Shown: positions 1-12,600 of the stretch, piece by piece
Layout of the letters: the number at the start of each line of letters is the position of its first letter
Position numbering within the stretch: position 1 is the stretch's first letter
NCBI RefSeq assembly: GCF_947623445.1
Contig: NC_135248.1
Coordinates: 5,332,977 to 5,396,976, forward strand
Direction of reading: 5' to 3'
Source: Clavelina lepadiformis
Lineage: Eukaryota; Chordata; Ascidiacea; Aplousobranchia; Clavelinidae
Length of the DNA: 64,000 nt
Translations under genes and position numbers: made by a program
Notes under the pieces: model-generated
What the model saw: the letters and a program-made list of their open reading frames with translations, nothing else
What the model was told of the DNA's origin: nothing
The model's database searches: none

Positions 1-729
1 ATGGAGATTATCTCGTTCTAAAGAAGTTTTGTGTTTTTTTGTTTTTATTGTTTGCTAAATCATGCATTGAGAAAGTCGATACGATTTCCAGCAGAGGACA
101 AATTCGCTTTATCGCTAACGTCGGCAATGCATTAGCGTATGGTACATTGTAATTTTGTGACTGTTACTTCAACAAAATGCCATATTACTCTGAATATCAG
201 CTTACTTTTGAGGCCAAATTGATCGCAGTCTGACATTGCAAGATTTCGAAATCTTTATGAAATGTTAATTGTATAATAAAGTATATTTTTAGATGTTGTT
301 GAAATAACAAAGACGAGGCTATGAAGACTTTGCCCTATAAACGTAATATTTACATGTTGATTTAGCACTGATATCATATGGATTTATACCATACTCACAT
401 GGCGTTAAAAGTGCAAAAATAAATCTTACATGTAGTCACGTAAAACCTTCAGCGGTAACAATCAGCGGATGTTGGTTGTGAAAAGAGGTGTTATATATTG
501 TTTAAGTATTTGTCTGACGTCAGATCGCTTGATACTTCTTCTGATAAGAGCCAAAAACAAGGAACTGTGCCCTCTTTGCTTTCTCTAAGGCCAGGCTACC
601 ACGCATAGTATAAAATATGTTCTAAAAACGCCTGTTTTAAGAAGAGCAAAGGCGTCTTATAAATTTCTACTCCAAACAGTAATGCAAAAACTCAGAACAA
701 AGTTTTCTGAACTGTTTTTGTAACGTATA
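1..729. other. 5' flank of the lectin gene, no gene seen
   Basis: This is AT-rich sequence upstream of the first ATG of the C-type lectin gene. No open frame of note, repeat or RNA gene was recognised. It presumably holds the promoter and 5'UTR of the lectin gene, but no TATA box or initiator could be assigned with confidence. Confidence 0.4.
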
Positions 730-2501
730 ATGTCGGGTAAAGGGATGCATGTGGTAGTGGTTTTAGTTATTTTCAGTCTACACCAAAGCGTTCGGCCAGT
801 AACTGTTGGTGCTACGTGGTACCAATACGGATCGTACGAATATTTTTTTTCGAAGAATTACAGAGTCAATTTCAAAAGAGCACATTCAGAGTGCGCAAGA
901 AGAAATAGCTCTCTGGTCGTCATATCAAGAAAAGAAGTCCAAGATTTTTTAAGTTCAACTCTCGTGAAACATTTTGGTAATTGTTTGTCATTCTTCCGTG
1001 ATACTTAGGTATAAATAAGGTTCACCTAAATTAGAGCAAATTTTTTTCCAATGTTTTTGCGAGAGAGAATTGTACTCAAAAAGCATATTTTTTTAGGTTC
1101 GTCTCTACGATCGCGAACATTTTATGTCGGTCTGAGACAGCAAAGCAGATATCTTAACAGTTTTAAATGGGTTGACGGCACTTGGGCAACAGTGGGCTAT
1201 ACAAATTGGTTCAAGGGGCAACCAAACAACTTAAGTGGGTATAGATATTGCGTTCAACTTGGTTGGGGGACTAATAACATGATGCAATGGTATGATGTTA
1301 ACTGTTTATTGCAACAAGGCTTCATTTGCCAAAGGCGGATCGGTAAGATCATATTTTGTTTTTGTGCATTTAGATAAAATGGTCACTTTGATTAAGATCC
1401 ACATTTTCGTCTAAAAATCAGGAAAGGAGGGCTCATTAAAAAAGAACAATTTTCTGACAAATACTTTATTTATTTGTATATTTAAATCGCTGATTTATAG
1501 CAGTGCCACTAAATTCCGGAAAAACTAGTACAGCTCATAATACTACGGCTCTTTCTTCGTACAACACTGCCTTCTTAGCTACTGATGTCCAGCCAACGAC
1601 TCATTTTCTGTCTTCGGCAGCTAAAGTTTCTGGTATATTGTAAATTTTAATTTATTTTTTAATCCCCTGCTACTACAAATAGGCATAAACACGATGTTAC
1701 TGGTATTCATTTTCTTACTCGAAACAATTTGCTAAATTTAGATCCAAGATTAATCTGGATTTTTACCTTCGTGATCGTCGGAAGTTTGGTTTTCGTTTTC
1801 TTTGTTTTCTTAATTCATCGGGAATGCCAGTCCAGGTGCTTATATAATTGTTGTTACTGTTGCTATTATTTTGTCTATTACTTTATTCATTCTTACAATT
1901 ACATTAGACCTATTGCACTGGTAACTCTTGAAACAGCAACCTACCAGAAACATCAGCCTACCCCGGTTAATCTATTTTTAAAAAAGAGATGTCTAAAGTA
2001 CAGCACTTCTCTGTAAATGTCAATCTCTTTTATTTTAGGAATGCTCAAAAAAGGCATTCCAAGTCTTCGTCCTCTGTTACTGCTACGGTAGGGCAACAAT
2101 TGTCAGAGCCTGAAAGGATCCACCACTATGCCTGCTCTGCCCAATCGTCTACTTATCTCCAGCCTGTTTCAGTCTTACCTAGAGATTATCTGGAGATGTC
2201 TCATGGTTACAGGCAAGATGATAGCTTCCATAATATTGACAATGCTTCTATCCAGCAAAGTAGTGAAAACTTTGAACTCCATCATCCAGGTGATTTTTAC
2301 ATATTCGGCTTGCAAATTTGTGTAATAAGTTCCGTATATATGTTACTGTGTTTGTATTTCTTTCAAAATGCAGAAGAAAACGGGTATCACTACGTAACAC
2401 ATATGATGAGCACTGAAATAGAAGAAGTACATTATGTCGACATGTGCGCGATGCGCAGTCATCATTCAGCTACATACTGTAACCATGGAAACGATGCTTA
2501 A
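730..2501 (+). CDS. C-type lectin-domain receptor, type I membrane protein with YxxM tail motifs
   Basis: Six exons fit: 730-976, 1097-1342, 1501-1632, 1742-1835, 2039-2289 and 2374-2501. They sum to 1098 nt, or 365 aa. The order is a hydrophobic signal peptide (about residues 6-20), one C-type lectin domain spread over exons 1-2, a Ser/Thr-rich stalk (exon 3), one transmembrane helix (about 212-234, exon 4) and a tail of about 130 residues. The lectin domain has the four expected cysteines, a 'QPNN' loop where EPN or QPD would set sugar preference, and 'WYDVNC' in the WND position, so calcium and sugar binding are possible but not certain. The tail holds Y290-LEM and Y344-VDM, which match the YxxM consensus for PI3-kinase SH2 docking. 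The role is likely a cell-surface recognition receptor; the ligand is unknown. The start is the first ATG and is followed directly by the signal peptide. Confidence 0.87.
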
Positions 2502-2538
2502 AGAAGATTGTACATCAAGTTACTCGAGTACTGTTTTT

Positions 2539-2544
2539 TTTATT
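2539..2544 (-). terminator. Candidate poly(A) signal of the FEX gene
   Basis: AATAAA on the minus strand lies about 85 bp after the FEX stop codon, inside the 3' flank of the lectin gene. With the plus-strand signal at 2663-2668 it implies overlapping antisense 3' ends. Confidence 0.4.
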
Positions 2545-2626
2545 TCTTGTAAAAGTTTTTCGCATATGACAAATATTGTTTTTCTATCACAGTGTTTACT
2601 TTGGATAATATTTGCAGGCCATATTA

Positions 2627-4445
2627 TTAAGAGATGCCATAATTTATTCCGTTTACAAGACCAATAAAAACCTGAGTAGCTAATACGCTTACGGCAGCAT
2701 AAGAGTAGGCGTAAAGCTTATGATTTTGGATGATGTCGTAAGTTTCCGACACTAAAGCGGATACAGTGGTCAGACAGCCGCAAAAACCTATGTCGACCGC
2801 GTAAATTGCGGCTGCTGGCCAGCAAATAACGCTGCTGTCGATGCAGTGAATCCCTGGTTCACGGATGACTATTACATGAAGTAGAGACAACAAAACTGCT
2901 CCGCATATGTTGCATATAAAAGTTCCAAGCGGAAAGTGATACCTGATCACTTTGAAATGACTTAACCAGAGTCGAAGGCATGCACCAACGGGTGCAAAAA
3001 TCAGAGCCAGCAAAATGGTTTTAGCTCGTGCGGAAATGTTAAGAACGATGAGTAAAATGAAGCAGGGCAAGCAAACGGCCAATACAATGGTTGAAGTGAC
3101 ATCACTGACAGCTTTTCCTTTTCTCATTACTCTTACTCCAATTTTCCTCCCAATAGCTCTTCCGAAATCTTGACCCACACGATAAGAACCAAAAAACACG
3201 TACATGCCCACAATCAAGCAAACGAGGAACAATAACTGCAAAATATTTTAGAGTTCAATTAAATTACAACATCTACAAACTATAAACAGCAGCTTAAATA
3301 AAGCTAAACAGTTAACAGCAGCTTACGACAGCTAAATGTTTTTACAACTACTGCTAAAATTAGTTTGGAGATAAAGAAAACAAACATTTGATATAATTCT
3401 TTGGATTAGAATAGTTACAAATCTTATGCGACATTATGACGGAAATGTTGCCTGCTACGTGCAAGTAAGGCAAGCGATAATAAACACTAAGACCCTTTCC
3501 TAACAGCCGGTCATGTGATCATAATTACGACACATTTGATAAAACTGCCCACTTAGTTTAATTATACGTAACACAAAATTTTCGATATAAAGCTCTCTAT
3601 ACATTTGTTTAAAATTTAGCCTATCGTTTCAATACAGTTGACCTGTTTTACCTGGGATTGTGCTCCACTTTTCGTTTCACCAATCACAAGCAAACTTAGC
3701 TGTTGACTCCAGGTCGACCACGTTGTGTAACTGCCACAGAACCCAAAAACCAGGCCAGTGTACAGTGAAGCCAAACTTGTACCTCCCATTGGTGAGCCTT
3801 GAAGGGCCCCTATGAATGAAAAGTAAATGCATTTATCATTTGAGCCTTTATGCGCAATAAACTTGTTAAAAAGAACATTATGCTTTCAACACGAGTTTCA
3901 ATTTATCTGAAATGTTAATGAATAGTGGGCGTACTCAACCTGCCATAAAGCAACCGAATATATTCGGAATGAAGGATTTGGTAATCACTCCATTTACAGT
4001 TTCTATCTTTGCCAAAGTTCCAAACAAATAATCGGTTAAAATTCTCATGGCGCAACCACATATTGCGAACAACCTAACGAAGAAACACAACGTGATACTT
4101 TCGTTAATGGTGGTTTACATGCTCAAACACACTGTGATATTTTCTTTAATTATACCGCATATATCATTTACTCTTTATAGGTTAATATCAAAACGACGGG
4201 CTGTGTCCCCACTATCGTTGTGATAATTTTCTAGTAACTCACCCCACATGAATATAATTGAATATAGCTGCTGGCTCCCGCCCTGTGACTACGACTGTGT
4301 TGTTGAAAACATAATGATCTTTTCTTTGAATAATTCTTTTGCTGGCTTCCAAATCGTCGTCTGCATTGTTGTCTCTCGTTATCAAAGCATCATTTTTTAC
4401 CGACTCAGGTGGGCTTTCAACGTACGTCATGTACGTTACCTGCAT
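2627..4445 (-). CDS. FEX: FEX/CrcB-type fluoride exporter, two-domain (copy 1)
   Basis: Four exons on the minus strand fit: 4445-4243, 4073-3940, 3809-3652 and 3235-2627. They sum to 1104 nt, or 367 aa. Eukaryotic FEX proteins fuse two CrcB/Fluc domains in one chain and export fluoride across the plasma membrane. The N-terminal half shows 'CGCAMRILTD', 'NIFGCFMAG' and 'GFCGSYTTWSTWS'. The C-terminal half shows 'GACLRLWL', 'PLGTFICNICGA' and 'GFCGCLTTVSAL', the usual G-LR, N-G and GF-G-LTT-S signatures. The N-terminus before the first helix (about 65 residues) is acidic and polar, probably cytoplasmic. The gene lies head-to-tail downstream of a second FEX copy and convergent with the lectin gene, whose stop is 125 bp away. 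It differs from copy 2 by the extra intron 3236-3651. Start: first ATG of the open exon. Confidence 0.88.
2663..2668 (+). terminator. Candidate poly(A) signal of the lectin gene
   Basis: AATAAA lies 162 bp after the lectin stop codon. It falls inside the last coding exon of the convergent FEX gene on the other strand, so the two transcripts would overlap at their 3' ends. Confidence 0.4.
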
Positions 4446-6645
4446 TGTAGAAGGGTAGCTGGTTACGAAAATATTCTGCTTTTCAAACTGTTTTCTATGT
4501 TTCTGCTATAGACTTGTTGTTTTTTCTTGCATAATATTGAGTAATTTTAAAACCAAATGCTAAATATATTTTGTTGGAGTCGTCTTTATATAAACGCATG
4601 TGATTGAATGAAAATGTTTATATTTTACTTTACAGCAATACTATCATCGATATAATTATGAAAGCTGCTACGTCATTCTGTTTATAACATAGCTAACTAA
4701 CAATGTACAAATAAATAAATAAATAAATAATAACAGCTTATAGCTTAAATTATTTTAAACACCAAACTTTTAATAGCAGTTAATATCTATCTTCAGCATG
4801 AAAAGGCCTTAGGTGACAATAAATGTACCAATGAAGCGTTCATGTCTTTACGGAATACATTGGTGCCGGACTATAGGCACGCGACAACAACTGCTAAGAA
4901 TGAAGCTGTCAGGCTTAATTAAAGCTAGATATCTTTTACGCACTTATTCACGTTTTATTAACCTTATACTTACCTCTTGTCGCCCATACAGAAATATTCT
5001 ATTAATACTTGATTCAAACAATAGTCCCATGCACTAAGTTTCTACAGTTTGACATCATAATTACCAGCACATTTGTCATAATTTGCCTCTAACTTGCATG
5101 TGGAAGTGTTTGCCTTATTCACTAATCACTATACAGTACATGTTACTGATAAAATCTTTCCCCAGTGTACTTGCTGACAACTGTTTTTGATTTAAGTTCA
5201 AATTGTTTTTACCATTGCCCATTACTTTTAAGGTTATTAGAACATGTAGGTATATTGATGAAACAAATATAAGTAAAATGGCAAATGTATTAGCTTTCAA
5301 GTTATCTGGCTTGGCTACTATGCAAAAATCCCCGACTTTGAATACATTTTATCTATACTTCTGGGTAATATCATAACATACCTTTTCAGTGCCGGTCATG
5401 TTTTCTGCTTGTTGGGCAGGTATAAAGTCCTAAATCTTTTTTTAGCCGGGCGAGATTTCTTAAAGAGACTGATTTGAAGAATTAAGTGGAAGAGGTCTGG
5501 TTTAAATGGTTCTTTGGTCACGTGATGATGCTTGGATTAATTGTATTTTCAAAATAGTATCCTATAGTCGTTAAGGATCCGTAGCAAACTATTGACTCTC
5601 GTTAATAATAGAAGTATATCTAATTACTCATGGCTGCGTTGGTTACGCTGAATGTTGTTGACGAATGACTAAACGTGTGCCTTCTAACGTCTGATACGAT
5701 TTTCCAACTGAGAATCGTTGCTGCTGGAAACTATGTGCAATCTAATTTATTTCATAGAATTGTTATATAGTTTCTTCGGTATCGTCTGTACGACATTCAA
5801 TAAACTTAGCCTGATTTCGTGTCAGTTGTTATAGTGCGTATTTATTATTTATAATTTTTGGTGTAAATAACATCCAGCACACGTTAGTCAAAGCAACTCA
5901 ATTGAAGGAAAAGATTAAAACAAGAAATGCAGTAGTGTTCTTGGGAACTGGGATAAAAGTATAGCAAAAGGTTAACGATCTCGCTGTACTGTAACGGCAC
6001 TAAGTTTTGCACTATTTTTAGATGATCGGCGAGTCACCGTCGTACCATTTGCAATAAAACGTGAGGTTAGAAAACAAGCAAAAATGCACATGCTTAAAAT
6101 ATACAACAAAGAAGCAAAAATGCGGAACTATCCAGATCAGTGCATAAAAGCCACGCTTCGTTTGAAAAACGAATATCACGTACTAGTATAAAAGCTACGA
6201 CAAATAATGATGATGGAAAAAACAAGTCTGTCATTTGTCAAGCGAAACATTTCCTGGGAAAAATAAAGATAATCGGAAAATTGAAATTACCTACATTCAT
6301 GACATTCAAGAAATTACGTAGATGCAATTTTACGTATTTCTGTTATGGCCTTTGTCTGGAGTTCAAGGAAGATTAAGTGGATTGATCGTTCGGGTTTGTT
6401 TAACGTGAAACATGTCTTTAAATTAAAACCGTATTACCATTATCTTATCACACACAAAGGGGTTAGATTAGTGTGTAGCAGCATCAAACATAAAATGCGA
6501 TTGAACCATTTCACTTGTTCTGTCTAAAAATCATTTCTAGTGAGCAATTGTCTTGCAAGCGAATACAAGCGGGCTTTTTTAAGATTTGCAAGCGGTTGTA
6601 TTCGTGGTAGTGTAACATGCATGGGTGCCGACAAAAGATTATGAT
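4446..6645. other. Intergenic region between the two FEX copies
   Basis: About 2.2 kb of AT-rich sequence lies between the first exon of FEX copy 1 and the stop codon of copy 2. It should hold the promoter of copy 1 and the 3'UTR of copy 2. Apart from an (AAAT)n run and the pair CGAATACAA / TTGTATTCG near 6560-6620 (a possible stem), nothing was recognised. Open frames here are short and lack family features. Confidence 0.45.
4708..4732. repeat. (AAAT)n microsatellite
   Basis: About five tandem AAAT units lie upstream of FEX copy 1. Confidence 0.85.
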
Positions 6646-9600
6646 TTATCCATCTTGCGCCACTTTAAGTTGGCTGAAGCTGACGCCATTTATGATGCCG
6701 CAGAGCACTTGGCAAATAACAACGGTCAGAATTGCATAACTATAGGCAAATATAGGGTGCTCTGGTCTGAGCTTGTAAACCTCACTCATAAACGTCGAAA
6801 TGGTGGTTAGACAGGCGCAAAAACCTGTGCCTATTGCGTACGTGACAATGGTCGGCCAGCATACACCGGCCACGCCAATGCATTCCGGTACAGCAACCCA
6901 GTCATTGATCACGCCGATAGCCGCAAGCACGATAGCCCCAATCATGTTTGCTAGCAGGGTTCCTAGTGGTAACTTGTACTTTTCTACTTTGAACTGAGCA
7001 AGCCACGCACGAAGACATGCACCGAAAGGCGCAAATATCACTGCGAGCCATATTCCCTTCCCGGTTTGTGTAACGTCAAAAGCTACGCCAAAGGCAAATC
7101 CGATCGCTGCGAATATGAGTAAAAATGAAACAATTATATCGGCGTGTTTCGGTCCATTCCGCGACACATGTTTTCCGATTCTGCCGCCGATATCTTTCCC
7201 GAAGTCGGTGCCGACACAGTACGAGCCGATGTAACTATAAAAACCAACAAACCACGAAGTGATGGACAGGACTGCTGGTACGGCATCCGTACGGTTAACA
7301 TTGCCGACAAGGGTAAGGCTTAGCTGTTGATTCCACTTGGACCAGGTGGTGTAACTTCCGCAGAATCCGGTCGTTAAGCCTTTATAAAGTGCTGCCAGTC
7401 TCGTCTTGCCCATCGGAGATCCATTCAGTGCACCTATTGTAACAAAAGAAATGGGCATTTAAAGCGGTTGCAGCATTATGGCATTTTGACGGTCACAGTG
7501 CTGGTTATCTTACGCTATTCAGCTTTGTATAAAACTGTTTTACATGATATGATGTCTTGCAAATGGTATGATGTCAAGAGAGTAACAAAAATCCATCAAT
7601 AAATTTAGATTTCACGTTAACTGGCAATGACAGTGATTTCTATTTTTTATTCAGATACGTTTAAATAAACTTATGATTGTGTTACTAAATAGTTTTACCG
7701 CTTGAAGAAGAGTTCTAACTTATGCGCGCTCACCCAAAACAAAGCTTCCAACCATGTTTGAGAAAAAAGACTGATTGACGATTTCTTCGGAATCTTCGAT
7801 TTTGGCCAGATCTCCAAATAGTTTGTCCGTTCCGATTCGAGCCAAACAGCCACACATGGCGAAGAACCTAGGTGGTATTGCTGTTTGTAAAGGTCGGTTG
7901 CAGTAATAGTTGCTTATATAAACTAACTGGTAGTGCTTGCTTATATTACCAGTAAGCTGTTTATGCTTGTAACGTTTTCCTTAAAAATGAAGCCTATTAA
8001 TCTGGTCTTGAATTTCTCGTTAAAAACATGATGGAAAGGCCACAAGTAGCCAAACACAAGATTTATGCAATGTTACGTTTTAGTTAATGTGTCCATGTGC
8101 CCAGCCTTTGGTTAGGCAAAAGGTCAAATTTGACGCAGGCATGAGCAAGCAGAAAGCTAATTTGTGCACCAAATCCAACTTAACGGCTTTACACATGTCA
8201 ATAACGTTTCATTACAACTCAAAGATCAACGCGACTTACACCAACAAAACTATTTATCCGGTATGTTAGAGTGTGGACATCGTGATGAAAACCATTTTTT
8301 CAGCATACGTTGTTAGAAACAACAAATGCCTTGGAACGGTTTTCTCGAAAATAAGGTTGAATTTCTGTGTAACTGGAGCACTACTGTCAATCAAATTACC
8401 AAAGCGTAAAACACAGAAAAACACTTACGCAATTTGAACGTAAAAGAGCACTTGAGAAGACTCGTAATTAAGCGAACGGTTAGCAGTCTCCACCATAACC
8501 CCTGTTTTCACAAGATCATTTCCATTTTTGGCATGATCCTTTTCCCCGTTTACTGAGGACTATAAAAGCAAATGGAACAATAGGAAGAGCCAATATAAAA
8601 TTTGAAGCTCTGTGTGACAAAAGATTTATTAGATTTTTTGCATTTTGTGGTACAAGGTAACTTAAATGTATCATATGTAAAAATATCGAAAAGAATTCAA
8701 GTATTTCTAAACTATAACTAATCGCAACCGACTTACAACTTCCTTGAGCTCAACAGCAGATGACTTGGTCGCCATTTCTTGCTGGTGGTCCTGCAAGATT
8801 ATAGAAGTGTTCATTATCACAGTCTACATCAAACCTTCAAGCAAGTAACCCGTATCGGGTTTAATGGGGGTGAAGTTTGGGTCTGTTGTAGGGTTCATTA
8901 CAAAAGTTTCATATATCAAATAAACTATTTCACTTGCAAACATCCATGTACCTGATAATTAGTAGGCTTTCTGCAGTTTAACGTACGAAGTATAATTTGG
9001 GAAATGTTATGGTATTAACAAATCGAAACAATTCAGTTACGGTTATTGTTTGCGAACAAAACGCTTTTTACGCATTAATGTTGCATTCGTAGGGTGTGAG
9101 CGTAAATAAAACAAAGCAAAGTATTTTTGTTTAATACCTGTATTGCTCTGGTTTTACGGTACGGTAGCTAACTTGTTTTGTTTTATCAGATTCCATGAAT
9201 GAAAAATATTAAATTCACAAACTACAACGCAAGTTTTTACATGTCATAAAAGTCTGCATATTTTTCACGTTTTGCGATAAAATTAATATGTTATATTGTT
9301 TCTTTTTTGCAAAAAGATTTCAATTTAGCACACTTTCCATTGCCCTAACTCAACCTCGTTCAGTAAACTAGGCAAGAGTGATTAAGACTCTCTGTCACAA
9401 TCGGTATATGAGCAGATAGGTTTATAAAAGTTATACAGTACAGTAGTAGTTAGAAAATTATAATCAGTTTTGGGCTAGAGCTATTGTGGTTATCAAATTT
9501 ATCATTATGAACAAATATTCGAAAGGTTTGTTTGTCTTTTGTTTGTGTTTTCCCTGAGTGCATTTCAAACGGAGTCTTTCAAACCGGAACAAAACTGGAT

Positions 9601-12600
9601 AGAAAGAAAAGGTCTTGATTGATCGTTGTCAGCGAGTTTCGGCTTATATGCTTTTGAAATCCGACTTTGCAGCGGTAAAGCAAAGACAGGGCCATAAAAC
9701 TTCTTTGTATTTTCCATGGAGATTAAACTAGCTACTTTAAACGCAATTATACTCCAACGGTATTCACAGGGCGAAGTCAATGACCTTTTGAACGTGGCAA
9801 CAAAATCACGTCAAAAGCTAACACCGACCGGTTTTAAACAGGAATAATGTTTACGATGTGAAAGTCATAAAATAAGGATTTTGTAGAAAGAAAAAAATGA
9901 CAAATTTGCAGCTTTGGGTTTTGCACGGTCGATAGCATGAGGATTTGCAAAAATTTCATTTAGTGGAAAAGCAGATGCATTCCGCTAAACCAACGTTGAC
10001 AGAAATTGGTAGTTGAAGACCCTTGAAAATATCATTGTACATTTTAAAGAGTTTTTGCAGGTTGAGCAATCAAACTGGATCATGCAAATACCAATCTTTT
10101 GAAGCGGAAAGAAAAAGTGTCAAAAGGTCAATTTTGAAAACCTCAGTGGCTTTTAAATATTCTCAACATTTTAGTGTTTGTGGTTTTGCTCGTTACGTTA
10201 ATTTTTACCTAAAAACATCCAATTAGCACAGAATTACAAAGCTGATAAATTTTATAGCGCATCATTCTTGGAATTTACCGTAATTCGTCTGGGCTTCAAA
10301 AGTTTATTCCGACATTTTTCATCATAAAATCTCACAAATTTAAGAAGACCAGATTTCCAGAAAAAACAGGTGGCTTAACTAACAAGAACAGGTGGTGAGG
10401 AAAGTCAAAGAGCATTAATGTCATTAATCAAAATAAAAGCATTAATGTAAATCGGGAATCAAAGATCGTGCTAGTAATAGTAGTCGTTATACGTTTTTAT
10501 GAGTTCAACCAATAACCACCAGCGCGAACCGAGTTAAGGCAGTAAACCCCAAACTATAAACGTGATGTACCGATTGACTGCAGACAGAAAAACTTAATAT
10601 TTTTGTTTCGTTGCGCACCGGGTTCTCCTGGACTAATCATATTATATATTAAGTAATTAAGTTATTTTTAGGCTTTATTAAGGTATTTAAAATTAGAAAC
10701 ATGAATAATGATAACGCTAATAATGGTTTCATATTCGGTTCGAACACTGCTACACTTTTTTATGTTTCTAAATCAGGAAACATTTTAACACAAACTATTT
10801 GAAAGATTGAGTTGTATAGCAAGCATATAACAATGCAAACTTTATAGCGAAAGTTAATCAAACTATTCCGATGAAATTACCTGGAAATTAAGCAAGTCTA
10901 AACCCAATCAAAAATAATTGTATGAAGAAAAAGCATAATTAAAATATATTACGGGGCCAATTTTGTTTGTCATCAAGCTTCTTTACAAAATATCCAATTA
11001 TGAATATCTACTGTATAGCTACAACCATGGATATAGATAGTGTTACATAACACCTAAAATTGCTGTAGTTATAAAATTAAGCTGTAAACAAATTTAATGA
11101 ATTTTGGGCCCTTCATGATTTGAAATGTTTTTTGCAAAAGGAACGTTTTTGCAAAAAAAAGATCTTTATAAAATCCTTATCAAAAATTGTATCGTTTTTA
11201 ATGAAATTAAAAAAATCATGAAAACTTCAGAAAACACTCATTACTTTTGTAAATATTTTGGCTTTAACTGTTGTTTTTGTAAATGAATTTTTTCTTTCAA
11301 CAATGTTGCAAATGCCACAAGCGTAATTCATATCGGAATAAACTGCACTAAAAAGAAACCAAAAAAATTAACTTATCTGAAACTTAATGTCAATGCACCA
11401 ACCTCAAATTCGTTGCAACAAAAGCACAAGGTAACCGTATAATCCAAACGAACTAAGCCCGTAGTAAAACTCCAGCCTATAAAAAGGCTCTTTGCTTTAT
11501 TCAGCCGTTATAAACCGACAGAAAAAAATTTTAGTTTGCAGTGGCAGGTAGGAAAAAAATCGGACCTCGTAGTAAAACGACTTGGGCGTCTGATTGCTTG
11601 CGTTCAACTCTGGCATGAAGGATTATATCGATGCGCGTGATTAAACGGCCGACATACGTTTCCTCATTACGCGATCCTGAATGGAAAATTTGTTGCTGTT
11701 CACGTTAGATCAATTAAATGTTCGTGTTAAATCAATTACACTAAACATTTTATTTTTAATTTGATCGAGCCTGAATCTTTTTCTATCTTTTATGGGTTGA
11801 AGAAAGATAGTCCAATACCCATAAAACAGAAAGCCTGATTTAGGCACAGTATTTACATGTGTTTAATTTAAATATACTGTACGTTTTTAATTAGTAAATG
11901 TAGACAATATGCTAACGCCACTACGATAGCCCAGCGCCAGAACAATAGTTTCAACCGACTTCCTCCAAGTAGTTTTACGGCTTTTTGTGGAAACCATTTA
12001 AATTATAATATGCTGTATAGAATATATTACGTACGAACATTCTGGGTATAAAAATCGAAGTTTTTAACTCTCTTGGAACGTTTCAACTCAAAACAATTTG
12101 TATATAGCGTAACCGCAGAGACAAAACATGTTTTTCATTTTTAAGGAGAACGTTTGTGATGTAGGTTAAGATGAACCTAGTCATGACCTTAGTAACTAAA
12201 TATGCCATAGAAATAAACTATAAAACGTAAAGATAGCAAACATATTAACGAGCGTTAGCCCTACATGGTATACGACCTTGTCTGCAACAGCTGGAACCAC
12301 AATCCCGATGACCTTGTAAATGTTTATTATGAACTCTGAAATAGTCAACGCACTGACGCAGGACTCATATGTAGCAAAAATGCAATGTTTTCCATAATTT
12401 CACAAAAGCAACCTTATTCAAACGTTTCATATTATGGGTTATTAGAAAACCTATTTGTTACGCCAAGACATGCAAACATTAAAAGTTATTAGCAAAAATG
12501 TCATGATTGCTTCCGGACTATGTAGGCAAAAGAATATTCTACCCTGTTACTATTGCTACTTGGTTAATTGTTCCTTTTTTGCAAGGATAACGCAAAATTA

